64,000 bases of DNA from CAZKNJ01 sp964554185 (GTDB taxonomy: Bacteria > 4484-113): assembly GCA_964554185.1 (NCBI GenBank), contig CAZKNJ010000002.1, positions 1 through 64,000 on the forward strand, in the 5' to 3' direction. Position 1 is the stretch's first letter, and every line of letters starts with the position of its first letter. Made by a program: the position numbers and the translations under genes. Below are positions 1-7,955 of the stretch, in pieces. A model generated the notes under the pieces. That model worked only from the letters and a program-made list of their open reading frames with translations, had not been told where the DNA came from and ran no database searches.

Positions 1-111
1 GCTGATGCCCGGCAATACACTGCGGTTGGCACTCCTGCCACCCCCGCAGGCCGCCGCCATCAGCAGAACCAGCGCCATCAAGATGATGGCGTTAACAAGG
101 TTTTTGCTCAT
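1..111 (-). CDS. Partial small lipoprotein or exported protein (N-terminus only)
   Basis: The minus strand opens with ATG at 111 and stays open for 37 codons to the window edge. The product starts MSKNLVNAIILMALVLLMAA followed by ACGGG. It has a short charged N-region, a hydrophobic stretch of about 15 residues and a cysteine at about position 22 followed by glycines, which looks like a bacterial lipoprotein signal. A GAGGTG Shine-Dalgarno-like sequence lies 7 nt before the ATG, and this supports the start. The rest of the gene is outside the window, so its function cannot be given. Confidence 0.6.
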   Translation of the reverse strand, partial: MSKNLVNAIILMALVLLMAAACGGGRSANRSVLPGIS

Positions 112-459
112 AACAGCACCTCAACTGAATAAATTACCTGAAACGGATGATTACAGTGCATGTGCTCCGCAGCCACTTCCGCTGGGAACACCACAAAAGT
201 GAAGCGATCCCCGCGTGACAGAACACATCGCGCACGGTTCGCTTTCCTCGATGAACGAAAGTTGAATCTCCAGGCGTGCGCACTACTTGGCGCACCACAC
301 GCCGAGAGATGTCCAGCTCATTCCCCACAGGGATTCTACCACAAATCGTCCGTTTGCGCTGCAAGTCTCAAGGACATTATCCCGGCCTCCCCGCAAGGCG
401 CCGAACTTGGCGATAAGCTATAATCCCTGTCTTGGTTGCATAACCGGTACTGGTGAACT
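112..459. promoter_or_regulatory. Divergent intergenic region with the tig promoter
   Basis: There is no convincing gene in these 348 bases. A perfect -10 box TATAAT at 419-424 points to the trigger factor gene, giving a short leader of about 30 nt. No good -35 match is visible at 16-18 bp. On the minus strand a TAGAAT near 333-338 could serve the truncated lipoprotein gene. The small open frames here overlap one another on both strands and lack ribosome binding sites. Confidence 0.5.
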
Positions 460-1836
460 ATGGAATTCGAGCTCATTCAGAAAGCTGACAACAAGGCCTC
501 GGTCCGCGCTTCGCTTGACGCGAAGGAGGTTGGGCGCTTCTATGACCACGTACTCAACTACTACAACCAGAAGCTGAAGATACCAGGTTTCCGCAAAGGG
601 AAGATCCCCCGCCATATGCTCATCAGCCGCATCGGGATGGACGAGCTGCTGGAGCAGATACGGGCGGAGATTAAGGATGCAGCTGTCCGCGAGGGCACCG
701 AGAAGCTGGAACTGGACGTGCGCTCCAACCGCGTGGACTTCACCGAAGAGCCTGCTCCCGAGGAGGGGAAGCCCTGCCAGCTCGTTTTTGAGGTCGCGCT
801 GATGCCGGAAATCACCATTCCGGACTACCGCCAGTTCCGCATCCCCATCAAGAAGGTGGAGATAGATGACGAGATGCGGCGCCGCTACCGCGAGCGGCTG
901 CTTGACCGCTTCACCGAGTACGAAGACAAAGACGGGCCCGCCAAGCTCGGCGACGCCATCGTCTACAGCCTGAAGACCACGTTTGACGACGGCGCCAAGG
1001 AAGCCCCGCTGAAGCACAAGGATGTGCTTTACGAGCTTGGCCGTGAGGAGAACCTGCCCGGCTACGATGAGCACTTCGAAGGAGCGGAGGCGGGCGGCAA
1101 GCTGACCTTTGAGCACGCTATGCCCAACGACTTTCCGAACCGGCAGGTCGCCGGCAAGTCGCTCATCTTTGAGGCCGAAGTCTCCAAGGTGAAGAAGGTG
1201 GTCAAGCCCGACCTTACCGACGCCTTCGTCAAGGCGAACTTCCAGATGGACACGGTGGAGGAGTTTAGCCGCTACATCAACGAGACGCTTGAATACGAAG
1301 TAACTGAAGGCGAGAAGCAGTACAAGCAAGAGGTGGCGCTAGAACACCTGCTCGGCCGCATGGCGGTGGAGCTCTCGGACGACATGGTTAAGGAAGAAGT
1401 GGATTATCTTGTGTCGGCCCAGGACCGCCAGCTGCACCAGCAGAACACAACGCTGGAGGATGCGCTCAAGGAGCGCGGGCAGTCCTTGGAGGAGTTCCGC
1501 GAAGGTCTGCGCGAGCGCGCGGTGCGCCGGCTTAAGGAGTTCTTGGCGGTGCGCGCCATCGCCCGCGCGGAGAAGACGGGCGTTAGCGACGAAGAACTTT
1601 CGCGGTACGCTGGGTCCTTCATGCGCCAGTACCGCCTCGATTCGAAGGATATGAAGAAGCTCCTGAAAAACCGCGAGTTTCTCAACGACGCGATGATGGA
1701 GCTTCTGCGCGCGAAGGTGTTCAAGCATGTCGCTGACAGCGCGCAGTTCTATTATGAGGGCGAGGATGAACCGCCTGACGAGGGCGAAGCAGCCGAGCCC
1801 GGCACTTCCGGCAGCGACCAAGGAGAGGCGAAATGA
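460..1836 (+). CDS. tig: Trigger factor, ribosome-associated chaperone / prolyl isomerase
   Basis: This 458-residue protein fits the usual trigger factor length. The N-terminal ribosome-binding domain carries the signature GFRKGKIP near residue 45, which docks on ribosomal protein L23. A PPIase (FKBP-like) domain follows at about 150-245, then the long helical C-terminal cradle, ending in an acidic tail rich in E, D and G. It binds nascent chains as they leave the ribosome. The stop overlaps the clpP start by 4 nt (ATGA), so the two genes should be translationally coupled, the usual tig-clpP order. No clpX follows; the next gene is on the other strand. The ribosome binding site is weak (CTGGTGA). 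Confidence 0.95.
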   Translation: MEFELIQKADNKASVRASLDAKEVGRFYDHVLNYYNQKLKIPGFRKGKIPRHMLISRIGMDELLEQIRAEIKDAAVREGTEKLELDVRSNRVDFTEEPAPEEGKPCQLVFEVALMPEITIPDYRQFRIPIKKVEIDDEMRRRYRERLLDRFTEYEDKDGPAKLGDAIVYSLKTTFDDGAKEAPLKHKDVLYELGREENLPGYDEHFEGAEAGGKLTFEHAMPNDFPNRQVAGKSLIFEAEVSKVKKVVKPDLTDAFVKANFQMDTVEEFSRYINETLEYEVTEGEKQYKQEVALEHLLGRMAVELSDDMVKEEVDYLVSAQDRQLHQQNTTLEDALKERGQSLEEFREGLRERAVRRLKEFLAVRAIARAEKTGVSDEELSRYAGSFMRQYRLDSKDMKKLLKNREFLNDAMMELLRAKVFKHVADSAQFYYEGEDEPPDEGEAAEPGTSGSDQGEAK

Positions 1837-2441
1837 CCTTTTACATTCCCTACGTCATCGAGCAATCGAGCTATGGTGAGCGGGCTTACGACATCTACTC
1901 CCGGCTCCTTAAGGACCGCATCGTTTTCGTGGGCACCGAGGTCGATGACCAGCTGGCCAACGCGGTCATCGCCCAGCTGCTCTTCCTCGAAAAGGAAGAC
2001 CCCAGCAAGGACATCGACCTCTACATCAACAGCCCCGGCGGCACGGTGGTGGACGGCCTCGCCATCTACGACACGATTCAGCTCATCAAGCCCGATGTCA
2101 GCACAATCTGCGTCGGCTTCGCCGCCAGCATGGCCGCGATTCTCCTGGCCGGGGGAACCAAGGGCAAGCGCTTCGCTCTGCCCCACGCCCGCATCATGAT
2201 CCACCAGCCTATGGGCGGTTTCCAGGGCGTAGCGGCTGACGTGGAAATCCATGCCCGCGAGGTGCTGGAGGCGCGCCAGAAGCTATATGAGCTTATCTCG
2301 CTGCACAGCGGCAAGCCGGCCGACCAGGTGGCCAAGGACGCCGACCGCGACAAGTTCTTCAGCCCGGAGGAGGCGAAGGAATACGGGCTGATTGACGAGA
2401 TAATCACCAGCGACGCGAAGTCGCGCGAGCGGAAGAAGTAG
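1833..2441 (+). CDS. clpP: ATP-dependent Clp protease proteolytic subunit
   Basis: The 202-residue protein is a standard ClpP. The catalytic triad is visible: Ser99 in FAASMA, His124 in MIHQP and Asp173 in DRDKFF. The C-terminal SPEEAKEYGLIDEI helix is typical. ClpP forms a barrel of two heptamers that degrades unfolded proteins handed over by ClpX or ClpA-type ATPases in the cytoplasm. It overlaps the end of tig by 4 nt, so the two are probably one transcript. The ATPase partner is not in the window. The gene ends 31 bp before a convergent gene. Confidence 0.97.
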   Translation: MTFYIPYVIEQSSYGERAYDIYSRLLKDRIVFVGTEVDDQLANAVIAQLLFLEKEDPSKDIDLYINSPGGTVVDGLAIYDTIQLIKPDVSTICVGFAASMAAILLAGGTKGKRFALPHARIMIHQPMGGFQGVAADVEIHAREVLEARQKLYELISLHSGKPADQVAKDADRDKFFSPEEAKEYGLIDEIITSDAKSRERKK

Positions 2442-2472
2442 CCCGCCCGTACCGGAGCTATGCAGTTGGTCG

Positions 2473-3747
2473 CTAGGCGTTGACCGTCACGTTGGCAGAC
2501 ATCGGGAAGTTCTCTATCTTCACGAGGTCGCCTTCCTCCAGCCCCTCTTTCACCTCGTAGTGCTCGTAATCCGTGACCCCTAGCTTCACTTCCCGCTTCT
2601 CGGGCACGCCCTTGTCGCTACGGACGAACACCACGTACTCGTCGGGCTTGTCGCCCGGCCGGATGGCGGCAAAGGGCACCAGCAGCAGGTCCTCGTACTG
2701 CTTGGTGGTGATCTTGATGGAGGCGGTCATGTTGGCCAGCAGGCTGCGGTCTTCGTTGTCCACTTCCACGATGACAGTGAAGGTCGTTAGTCCGCCGGGC
2801 GATTGGGTGCCCTGCGGGAAGACATTCACCACCGTCCCCGCGTAGACGCGGTCGGGATAAGCGTCCACCGTCAGCTCCGCCCCCTGGCCGATGGCGACGG
2901 TGCCGATATCCACTTCGTCCACGCTGCCGCGCACCTGCACCTGCGTCAGGTCCGCCACGGTGCAGATAGTTGTGCCCTCGGTGAAGCCCTGGCTGCTACT
3001 GATGACGGTGTCGCCTTCCTCCACGTACTTCGCGAGCACCGTGCCGTCAATGGGGCACTTGATGGTCGCGTCACCCAGCGCCTTCCGCGCCTGGGCCAGC
3101 TCTACCTTCGCCTGCTCCCAGCTGAGCCGCGCCGATTCGAGGTCACGCTCGTAGTCCTTCTGCTTAAGCAGCTTCAACGTATGTTCAGCCTCATCCAGTT
3201 GGAGCTTAAGAGTCTCCACCGCCTTGCGGGCATCCTCGACTTCCTGGTCGGAAGCGAAGTCCTTCTCATACAGCGCCTCAACCCGCCCGCAACGATCCTC
3301 AGCACTGGCAAGGTCCAGCTTCAGGCTTCCCACCCGCGCTTCGGCGGACTTGAGCTGCTGGGGAAGGCTGCTCTCCTTCGTCTGTTCAAAGCGGAGCCGC
3401 GCCATATCCTCGGCGAGGACTGCCCGCCGCAACAGCAGCTTCTGGTCCTCCTGATCCAGTTCGGCAATAACCTGCCCTTTCACCAAGTTGTCGCCTTCTT
3501 TCACCAAGAGCTTCTCCACGCGGCCGGTAGCATCTGACTTGATGCGGGCTTCCGTGCGCGCTTCTACCACGCCCGTGCCCTCCACCACAATCGTGATGCT
3601 CCCTTTCTCCACTTTCTCGTAGCCCTTGGGGACCTCACCTTCCTTCGTCTTGTCCGCCTTGTCAGCACCCGGCTTCTGCACCACGTAATAGACCACTGCT
3701 ACCGCAACTACAAGCAGGACAATGAGAATGAGAAGGCGTTTAAGCAT
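2473..3747 (-). CDS. HlyD/MacA-type membrane fusion (periplasmic adaptor) protein
   Basis: The protein has one N-terminal membrane segment (LLILIVLLVVAVAVVYYV), then a biotinyl-lipoyl half motif (RIKSDATGRVEKLLVKEGD), a long helical hairpin at about 105-215, the second lipoyl half (GTVLAKYVEEGDTV) and beta-barrel and membrane-proximal domains. This is the layout of periplasmic adaptors of RND and MacB-type exporters, closest to MacA. No transporter or outer-membrane factor lies next to it. The upstream partner is a Yip1 protein, whose stop is 9 nt away. I chose the ATG at 3747, with AGGTG 7 nt before it, over a GTG at 3756 directly after the Yip1 stop. The exported substrate is unknown. Confidence 0.85.
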   Translation of the reverse strand: MLKRLLILIVLLVVAVAVVYYVVQKPGADKADKTKEGEVPKGYEKVEKGSITIVVEGTGVVEARTEARIKSDATGRVEKLLVKEGDNLVKGQVIAELDQEDQKLLLRRAVLAEDMARLRFEQTKESSLPQQLKSAEARVGSLKLDLASAEDRCGRVEALYEKDFASDQEVEDARKAVETLKLQLDEAEHTLKLLKQKDYERDLESARLSWEQAKVELAQARKALGDATIKCPIDGTVLAKYVEEGDTVISSSQGFTEGTTICTVADLTQVQVRGSVDEVDIGTVAIGQGAELTVDAYPDRVYAGTVVNVFPQGTQSPGGLTTFTVIVEVDNEDRSLLANMTASIKITTKQYEDLLLVPFAAIRPGDKPDEYVVFVRSDKGVPEKREVKLGVTDYEHYEVKEGLEEGDLVKIENFPMSANVTVNA

Positions 3748-3756
3748 TGGAAACAC

Positions 3757-4512
3757 CTACATCTTGAGGAGCATACTGATGCCCCAGCCGCCGAACGCGG
3801 CAAAGGCAATCTGGAGAACCAGCAGAGCAACCACAAGCGTCCATGCGCCCGCGACGGTCGCCCCGAAAGAGCGCCGTGCGCCGATGAACAACAGCCACAA
3901 CTGCCAGAAGTAGAACACTGAAATCGTCAACAGGATCATTGACAGAATCGGGCCGGTCCCAGTGGTGAGCGCGCCCAGTGACGTGTAGTGCAACACCGGG
4001 CTCTGGTCCACTACGAAGGTCTGGATGCTCCTGATCTCCGGCTGGGCAACCGAAACGACTATGCCGTTTAGAAGTGCCCCCAGGGTAGCCGGGAACAACG
4101 ACCAGGCCGCAACGCTCATTGCCCGGCTGAATGGCGCGCTGCCGCTGGTGAAGGTCATTATCAGCCACACAAAAAACGCTATCACCAGGATACCGACCAT
4201 CAGGTTGATGGGCGCGGTTACCAGCGCCTTCACGTAGGCGGTAGTGTTGAGCCCCGGAGCGGCACGGCCGGTGACGCTGGCAATAAGTGCCTGCCCCTTG
4301 GTGGAAGCCGGTAATGCCAAGGCGGCGGCTGCCATCGCCATCACGGCTAGCGCAATGAACGGCAGCCAGATGTCGGTACGCTTCGCCACATAGTCAAAGA
4401 CGACTTTCGGCTCAACGAAGACTGCCATCAGGCGCGTCCCGAAGGACGGCAGCTTTTCGCGTGGAGCTTCCGGGGCATCCTGCCCCGACGGTTTTTCGCG
4501 GTTAGCGTCCAT
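3757..4512 (-). CDS. Yip1-domain integral membrane protein
   Basis: The 251-residue protein has a charged, proline-rich N-terminus, then about five to six hydrophobic segments between residues 45 and 250. The stretch FVEPKVVFDYVAKRTDIWLPF just before the first segment is typical of the bacterial Yip1 (PF04893) family. The family is widespread and its role in bacteria is unclear. The gene lies directly upstream of the HlyD-type adaptor on the same strand, so the two are probably co-transcribed and Yip1 may assist the envelope complex. The start has a good ribosome site (GGGGAGAG, 5 nt spacing). Confidence 0.75.
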   Translation of the reverse strand: MDANREKPSGQDAPEAPREKLPSFGTRLMAVFVEPKVVFDYVAKRTDIWLPFIALAVMAMAAAALALPASTKGQALIASVTGRAAPGLNTTAYVKALVTAPINLMVGILVIAFFVWLIMTFTSGSAPFSRAMSVAAWSLFPATLGALLNGIVVSVAQPEIRSIQTFVVDQSPVLHYTSLGALTTGTGPILSMILLTISVFYFWQLWLLFIGARRSFGATVAGAWTLVVALLVLQIAFAAFGGWGISMLLKM

Positions 4513-4551
4513 ATTACTCTCCCCAGAGTACGACGAGTTACAGGTTAGATG

Positions 4552-4824
4552 CTAGTCCACCGGGATTAAGTTCCCAAAGTCGGGAATCTCCCGCCGCAGC
4601 GCTGCCTCCACCCCCATCTTCAGCGTGTACGCCGCGCCGGGGCAGCCCGAGCAGGCGCCCCGCAGCCGCACGGTCACGTCGCGGCCGCCGATATCCACGA
4701 TCTCTATATCCCCCCCGTCGGCCTGCAAAAAGCCGCGCACCTTGGAAATCACCTCGCGCACCTTGCGGTTGAACTCCTCATCGGCGTCAACCTGCTCGGC
4801 CTGGCGGGTAGTGTCTTCAGCCAT
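4552..4824 (-). CDS. NifU C-terminal domain-like iron-sulfur scaffold protein
   Basis: This 90-residue protein consists of one NifU C-terminal (Nfu) domain. It has FLQADGGDIEIVDI followed by VRLRGACSGCPGAAYTLK, with the CxxC pair that holds a transient 4Fe-4S cluster shared between two subunits. Such proteins carry clusters to target enzymes. No SUF or ISC genes are adjacent. The start at 4824 is preferred over an upstream GTG because GAGGTGA lies 6 nt before the ATG. The four residues that the GTG would add do not belong to the fold. Confidence 0.9.
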   Translation of the reverse strand: MAEDTTRQAEQVDADEEFNRKVREVISKVRGFLQADGGDIEIVDIGGRDVTVRLRGACSGCPGAAYTLKMGVEAALRREIPDFGNLIPVD

Positions 4825-4885
4825 TATCGTCACCTCAATAAATGAATACGCCCGCGGGCGCGGCGACAGTGTAGCATAACGACAG

Positions 4886-5695
4886 CTAGGCGATGAACTT
4901 GCGCCGCACGAGAATCACTCTCCCCAGAATCTCCACTTCGTCCGGGTACTTGAGGAGCACTGGCTTGTAAAGGCTGTTAGCCGGCTGCAGCAGCAGTCGG
5001 TCGCCCTCGAAGTACACAATCTTCACCGTGGTCTCTTTGCGGTTGATCTGCACCACCGCGATGTCACCGTCCGCCACCTTCGTTCCGGGCGAAACGATAA
5101 GCGTGTCGCCGTCAAGTATGCCGGCCTCGATCATTGAGTCGCCCCGCACCTGCAAGGCAAAGGCTTTCGGATCGTAATTGAGCTCGTCTTCGGTGAGAAC
5201 GATTTTCTCAATGTCGTCGTAGGCCTCAACTACGTTCGCCTCGTCAAACAGTCCGGCGGGCACGCGGTCAAACAGTGGAACCGCTCTGCGGCGAGTACGC
5301 TCGCTCATCGGCCTCTCCGCCGCCCTGAGGTCGGCCGAGGGGACGAGCTTGCTCAGGTAGGTCTTAATGTCCTGGATGTCCTTGAGCACGCTCGGCTCGC
5401 CCGCCACCGCGCGCTTCTCCCGGAACTCCGGCGAAAGAAGTCCGCTGGCCACTACCAGGTCGTCGTACGGGTAGTCCAGCACTTGGGACATCTTGCGCAT
5501 TATCTTGGTTGAGGGACGGCGCTCGCCGTTCTCAATGCGCGACAGGTAGCTGTTGTTGACCCCCACGGCGTCCGCGAGGTCAAACTGGGTTAGACCCTTG
5601 CTGATGCGCAGGTCCTTAATCAGGCGCCCGATTTCCAGGTAGGGCTTCTCTTCGGCGCCCTTTGCGCCCTTCTTTTTCGCACGGTTAGCGGTCAT
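4886..5695 (-). CDS. XRE-type regulator with LexA-like S24 autoprotease domain
   Basis: The 269-residue protein has a helix-turn-helix at about 20-80 (LTQFDLADAVGVNNSYLSRIENG) and a C-terminal S24/LexA peptidase domain from about 140. The catalytic Ser187 (RGDSMIEAGI) and Lys225 (TTVKIVY) are present with LexA-like spacing. A candidate self-cleavage bond Ala147-Gly148 lies in VPAGLF. This is the design of CI/LexA-like repressors that cleave themselves when RecA filaments form, but the DNA-binding domain is XRE, not winged LexA. It is divergent from the RDD gene with overlapping promoters: on this strand TTGCGT (5776-5771), 16 bp, TAGAAT (5754-5749). A paralogue lies at 48222-48998. Confidence 0.88.
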   Translation of the reverse strand: MTANRAKKKGAKGAEEKPYLEIGRLIKDLRISKGLTQFDLADAVGVNNSYLSRIENGERRPSTKIMRKMSQVLDYPYDDLVVASGLLSPEFREKRAVAGEPSVLKDIQDIKTYLSKLVPSADLRAAERPMSERTRRRAVPLFDRVPAGLFDEANVVEAYDDIEKIVLTEDELNYDPKAFALQVRGDSMIEAGILDGDTLIVSPGTKVADGDIAVVQINRKETTVKIVYFEGDRLLLQPANSLYKPVLLKYPDEVEILGRVILVRRKFIA

Positions 5696-5759
5696 ATGAG
5701 AGTTGCCTCCAATGGAGTGGCAAGTGATTTCAAACTGGATTCCACATCATTCTACCAAA

Positions 5760-5797
5760 TTGGCGGTTTTACGCAATCTGCTAGAATACTCACGGCG
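5760..5797 (+). promoter_or_regulatory. Promoter of the RDD gene, leaderless
   Basis: TTGGCG at 5760-5765 and TAGAAT at 5782-5787 are 16 bp apart, and the ATG follows 10 nt after the -10 box, so the transcript would begin only about 3-4 nt before the start codon. The -35 lies inside the promoter of the divergent S24 regulator, so one protein bound here could control both genes. Confidence 0.55.
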
Positions 5798-6562
5798 ATG
5801 AACCACAGCATCTTCCGCGAGCGCACCATACGAATACCGACGCCCGAGCAGATATATCTTGAGTATCCGCTGGCCGGACTGGGGCGGCGAGGCCTGGCCG
5901 CGGCGATTGACTCGGCGATTATCGGTGTCGCGCTCTTTGTGCTTATTATCATCCTTTCACTGCTCATCGGCGGGGCCGCCGCCGTTGTGGAGAGCGACGC
6001 CATGTCCACCATCCTGATGGTCTTCTTCATCGTCCTGGCAGCGCTAACCTTGCTCTCCCCCCTGCTCTACTACTACTTCTTTGAGTACTTCGGCAACGGC
6101 CAGACGCCGGGCAAACGCCTGGCCAACATACGCGTCATCCGAGCAAGCGGCCTCAGTCTGGACCGCACTTCGTCCGCGTTGCGCAACCTTTTCAGGCTCA
6201 TTGATATGATCCCCAGCTATTACTTGGTCGGCGTCTGGTCAACGCTGCTGACCACGAAGCAGCAACGGCTGGGCGACCTCGTGGCGAACACAGTGGTGAT
6301 CGCGCTTCCGCCGGGAAGGGGCCGGGACAGTGTGCAGGCTGGAACCGCCGGGCTTTCCGGCACCGCCGCACCGCGCGCGTACAACAACACCAGAGAGCGT
6401 GCCCTTCACTGGCTGGCGCACCAGTATCTGACGCGCCGCCACAATCTGGATCCGGTGTCTCGCAGTGAAGCCGCCACGAGGCTGGCGAATGCAATGGGCT
6501 TGCCCCAGCAGGACCTGGCGGCAACTGAGCAGGGAATCTGGACGCGGATTACCAGCCCGTAA
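5798..6562 (+). CDS. RDD family membrane protein
   Basis: From the ATG at 5798 the protein has 254 residues. It has three or four hydrophobic segments, the RDD-domain motifs GRRGLAAAIDSAIIG and GQTPGKRLANIRVIRASG, and a hydrophilic C-terminal third. RDD proteins are small membrane proteins. Some act as ion antiporters, but most are uncharacterised. An upstream in-frame ATG at 5696 would place 34 poorly conserved-looking residues in front and lies upstream of the -10 box, so it is rejected. The 3' end overlaps the convergent cytidine deaminase gene by 14 bp. Confidence 0.85.
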   Translation: MNHSIFRERTIRIPTPEQIYLEYPLAGLGRRGLAAAIDSAIIGVALFVLIIILSLLIGGAAAVVESDAMSTILMVFFIVLAALTLLSPLLYYYFFEYFGNGQTPGKRLANIRVIRASGLSLDRTSSALRNLFRLIDMIPSYYLVGVWSTLLTTKQQRLGDLVANTVVIALPPGRGRDSVQAGTAGLSGTAAPRAYNNTRERALHWLAHQYLTRRHNLDPVSRSEAATRLANAMGLPQQDLAATEQGIWTRITSP

Positions 6563-6953
6563 ACGCGCGCGGCAGCAAGTCGGAGAGCCTTGTCCCGCTG
6601 TCCACGACGCCATCTTCGCGTTCAACCACCAGCACCGCGCCTTCCTCGCAGAAGGGCAGCAGCGCCTGCAGGCACACGCCGCAGGGATAACACGGATTGC
6701 TGCCGCTGCACCACGACGCAACCGCCTTGACACGGGCGGCTGGGCCTTCCGCCGCCACCATCGCGGACAAGGCACCCCGCTCGGCGCACATTGTCGCGCT
6801 GAACGAGGGATTCTCCACATTGCAGCCGGTGTACACCTCGCCGCTCGCGGCCAGGATTGCCGCACCAACGTGCAGTTGCGAATACGGCGCATGCGCACTG
6901 TCAGCCGCGGTTTTCGCACGTTCTAGTAGCGACTTTGCAGCAGTTCTGTTCAA
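6549..6953 (-). CDS. cdd: Cytidine deaminase
   Basis: The 134-residue protein has the full homotetrameric cytidine deaminase signature: CNVENPSF for the ribose, Cys56-Ala-Glu58 with the proton-shuttling glutamate, and PCGVC with the zinc ligands Cys91 and Cys94. It hydrolyses cytidine and deoxycytidine to uridine forms in pyrimidine salvage. The start codon is TTG, with GGAGGAG inside the end of the upstream CsgG-like gene, which stops 8 nt earlier. The length matches the family. The gene is probably co-transcribed with the CsgG-like gene. Confidence 0.95.
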   Translation of the reverse strand: MNRTAAKSLLERAKTAADSAHAPYSQLHVGAAILAASGEVYTGCNVENPSFSATMCAERGALSAMVAAEGPAARVKAVASWCSGSNPCYPCGVCLQALLPFCEEGAVLVVEREDGVVDSGTRLSDLLPRAFTGW

Positions 6954-6961
6954 AGTGAAGC

Positions 6962-7909
6962 TTACTCCTCCTTCTCCTCGGCTTTAGCTTCCTCCGGCAG
7001 GTACATGGCCTCCTCCACCGGGCAAACCCGCATCCCTGCTTCAATATCGTTGCGGCCGGTGATGATCTCGGCCAGGCAGTTCATCCCCTGGAACTCGGTA
7101 ATGCGCGCTGTGCCGATTTCCTCGGTGCTCTCCCACACGACATTGCCCGCGTCATCGGTAAGTTCGTTCACTCGCAGCACCTTGAGCATCGCGCCCTTCT
7201 CCAGGCCGCTTTCCTTGCTGAGGTTGGTGACAATCATGTCGCCGCTGCGGGCGAGGACTTCGCCCTGCAGCGGGAACTCCTCATAGAGCTTCAGCAGCAC
7301 CTTGCCGATAGCCTTGTAGGTGGCCTTGCCGATCATCGATTCGCGAAACTCATTGCTACCGAAGTTGATGCCGGCAACCCAGTTAGAGCCGCCCATGATG
7401 AGGGTGGCGCCGCTGTTCTTCTCCTCGCCGTCGGCGGTATCCGCAAACACTACCCGGCCGGTCTCCACCTCCACCAGGCGGATGTCAAAGCTGGCATAGG
7501 CGATGCGCTTCTCGGTCTTCAGCCCGCCCAGCCCAATGTTGCGCCCGAAAGAGCCTGCGCCGATGCCGGCTTCCTTTTCCTTCACGCCGAAGGCGGTTAT
7601 CTTGCCGATGAGCAGGTAGTCCACGCCCTTGATGCGCCCCAGCGGCGCGGCGCTGCCGGACTCGACGTAGGCGCTCTGCTCAAAGTCAACTTCGGAAAGC
7701 AGTGTTTCCAGCTCCGAGCGCTCAATCACGTCAAACCGCCCGCACTTGAACAATTCCCGCGTGAGGATGTCGGCGATGCCCTCGCCCACGCTGGGAAGTT
7801 GATGGTAGAACTTGGGCACGCCGATGCGGGGCCTGCCGCCTGCCTGGACCGGCGCCGCCAATGCGACTGCCAAGGCCGCAATTACCGCAATCACTAGTAG
7901 CCGTTTCAT
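6962..7909 (-). CDS. CsgG/HfaB-like secreted protein
   Basis: The protein has 315 residues with a clear signal peptide ending at about VQAGG. There is no cysteine at the cleavage site, so it is not an obvious lipoprotein, unlike Escherichia coli CsgG. The body holds CsgG-family motifs: a start strand IGVPKFYHQ, GEGIADILTRELFKCGRFDVIERSELETLL, GVDYLLIGKIT and DIRLVEVETGRVVFADTADG. CsgG makes an outer-membrane pore for curli; many relatives are periplasmic proteins of unknown role. No curli genes are nearby. The C-terminus is a charged tail. Function beyond the fold is uncertain. Confidence 0.8.
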   Translation of the reverse strand: MKRLLVIAVIAALAVALAAPVQAGGRPRIGVPKFYHQLPSVGEGIADILTRELFKCGRFDVIERSELETLLSEVDFEQSAYVESGSAAPLGRIKGVDYLLIGKITAFGVKEKEAGIGAGSFGRNIGLGGLKTEKRIAYASFDIRLVEVETGRVVFADTADGEEKNSGATLIMGGSNWVAGINFGSNEFRESMIGKATYKAIGKVLLKLYEEFPLQGEVLARSGDMIVTNLSKESGLEKGAMLKVLRVNELTDDAGNVVWESTEEIGTARITEFQGMNCLAEIITGRNDIEAGMRVCPVEEAMYLPEEAKAEEKEE

Positions 7910-7955
7910 ATTCTCTCGTCCTCCGTTCGCAGGGCAACGCGTTACGCGCCGCCCG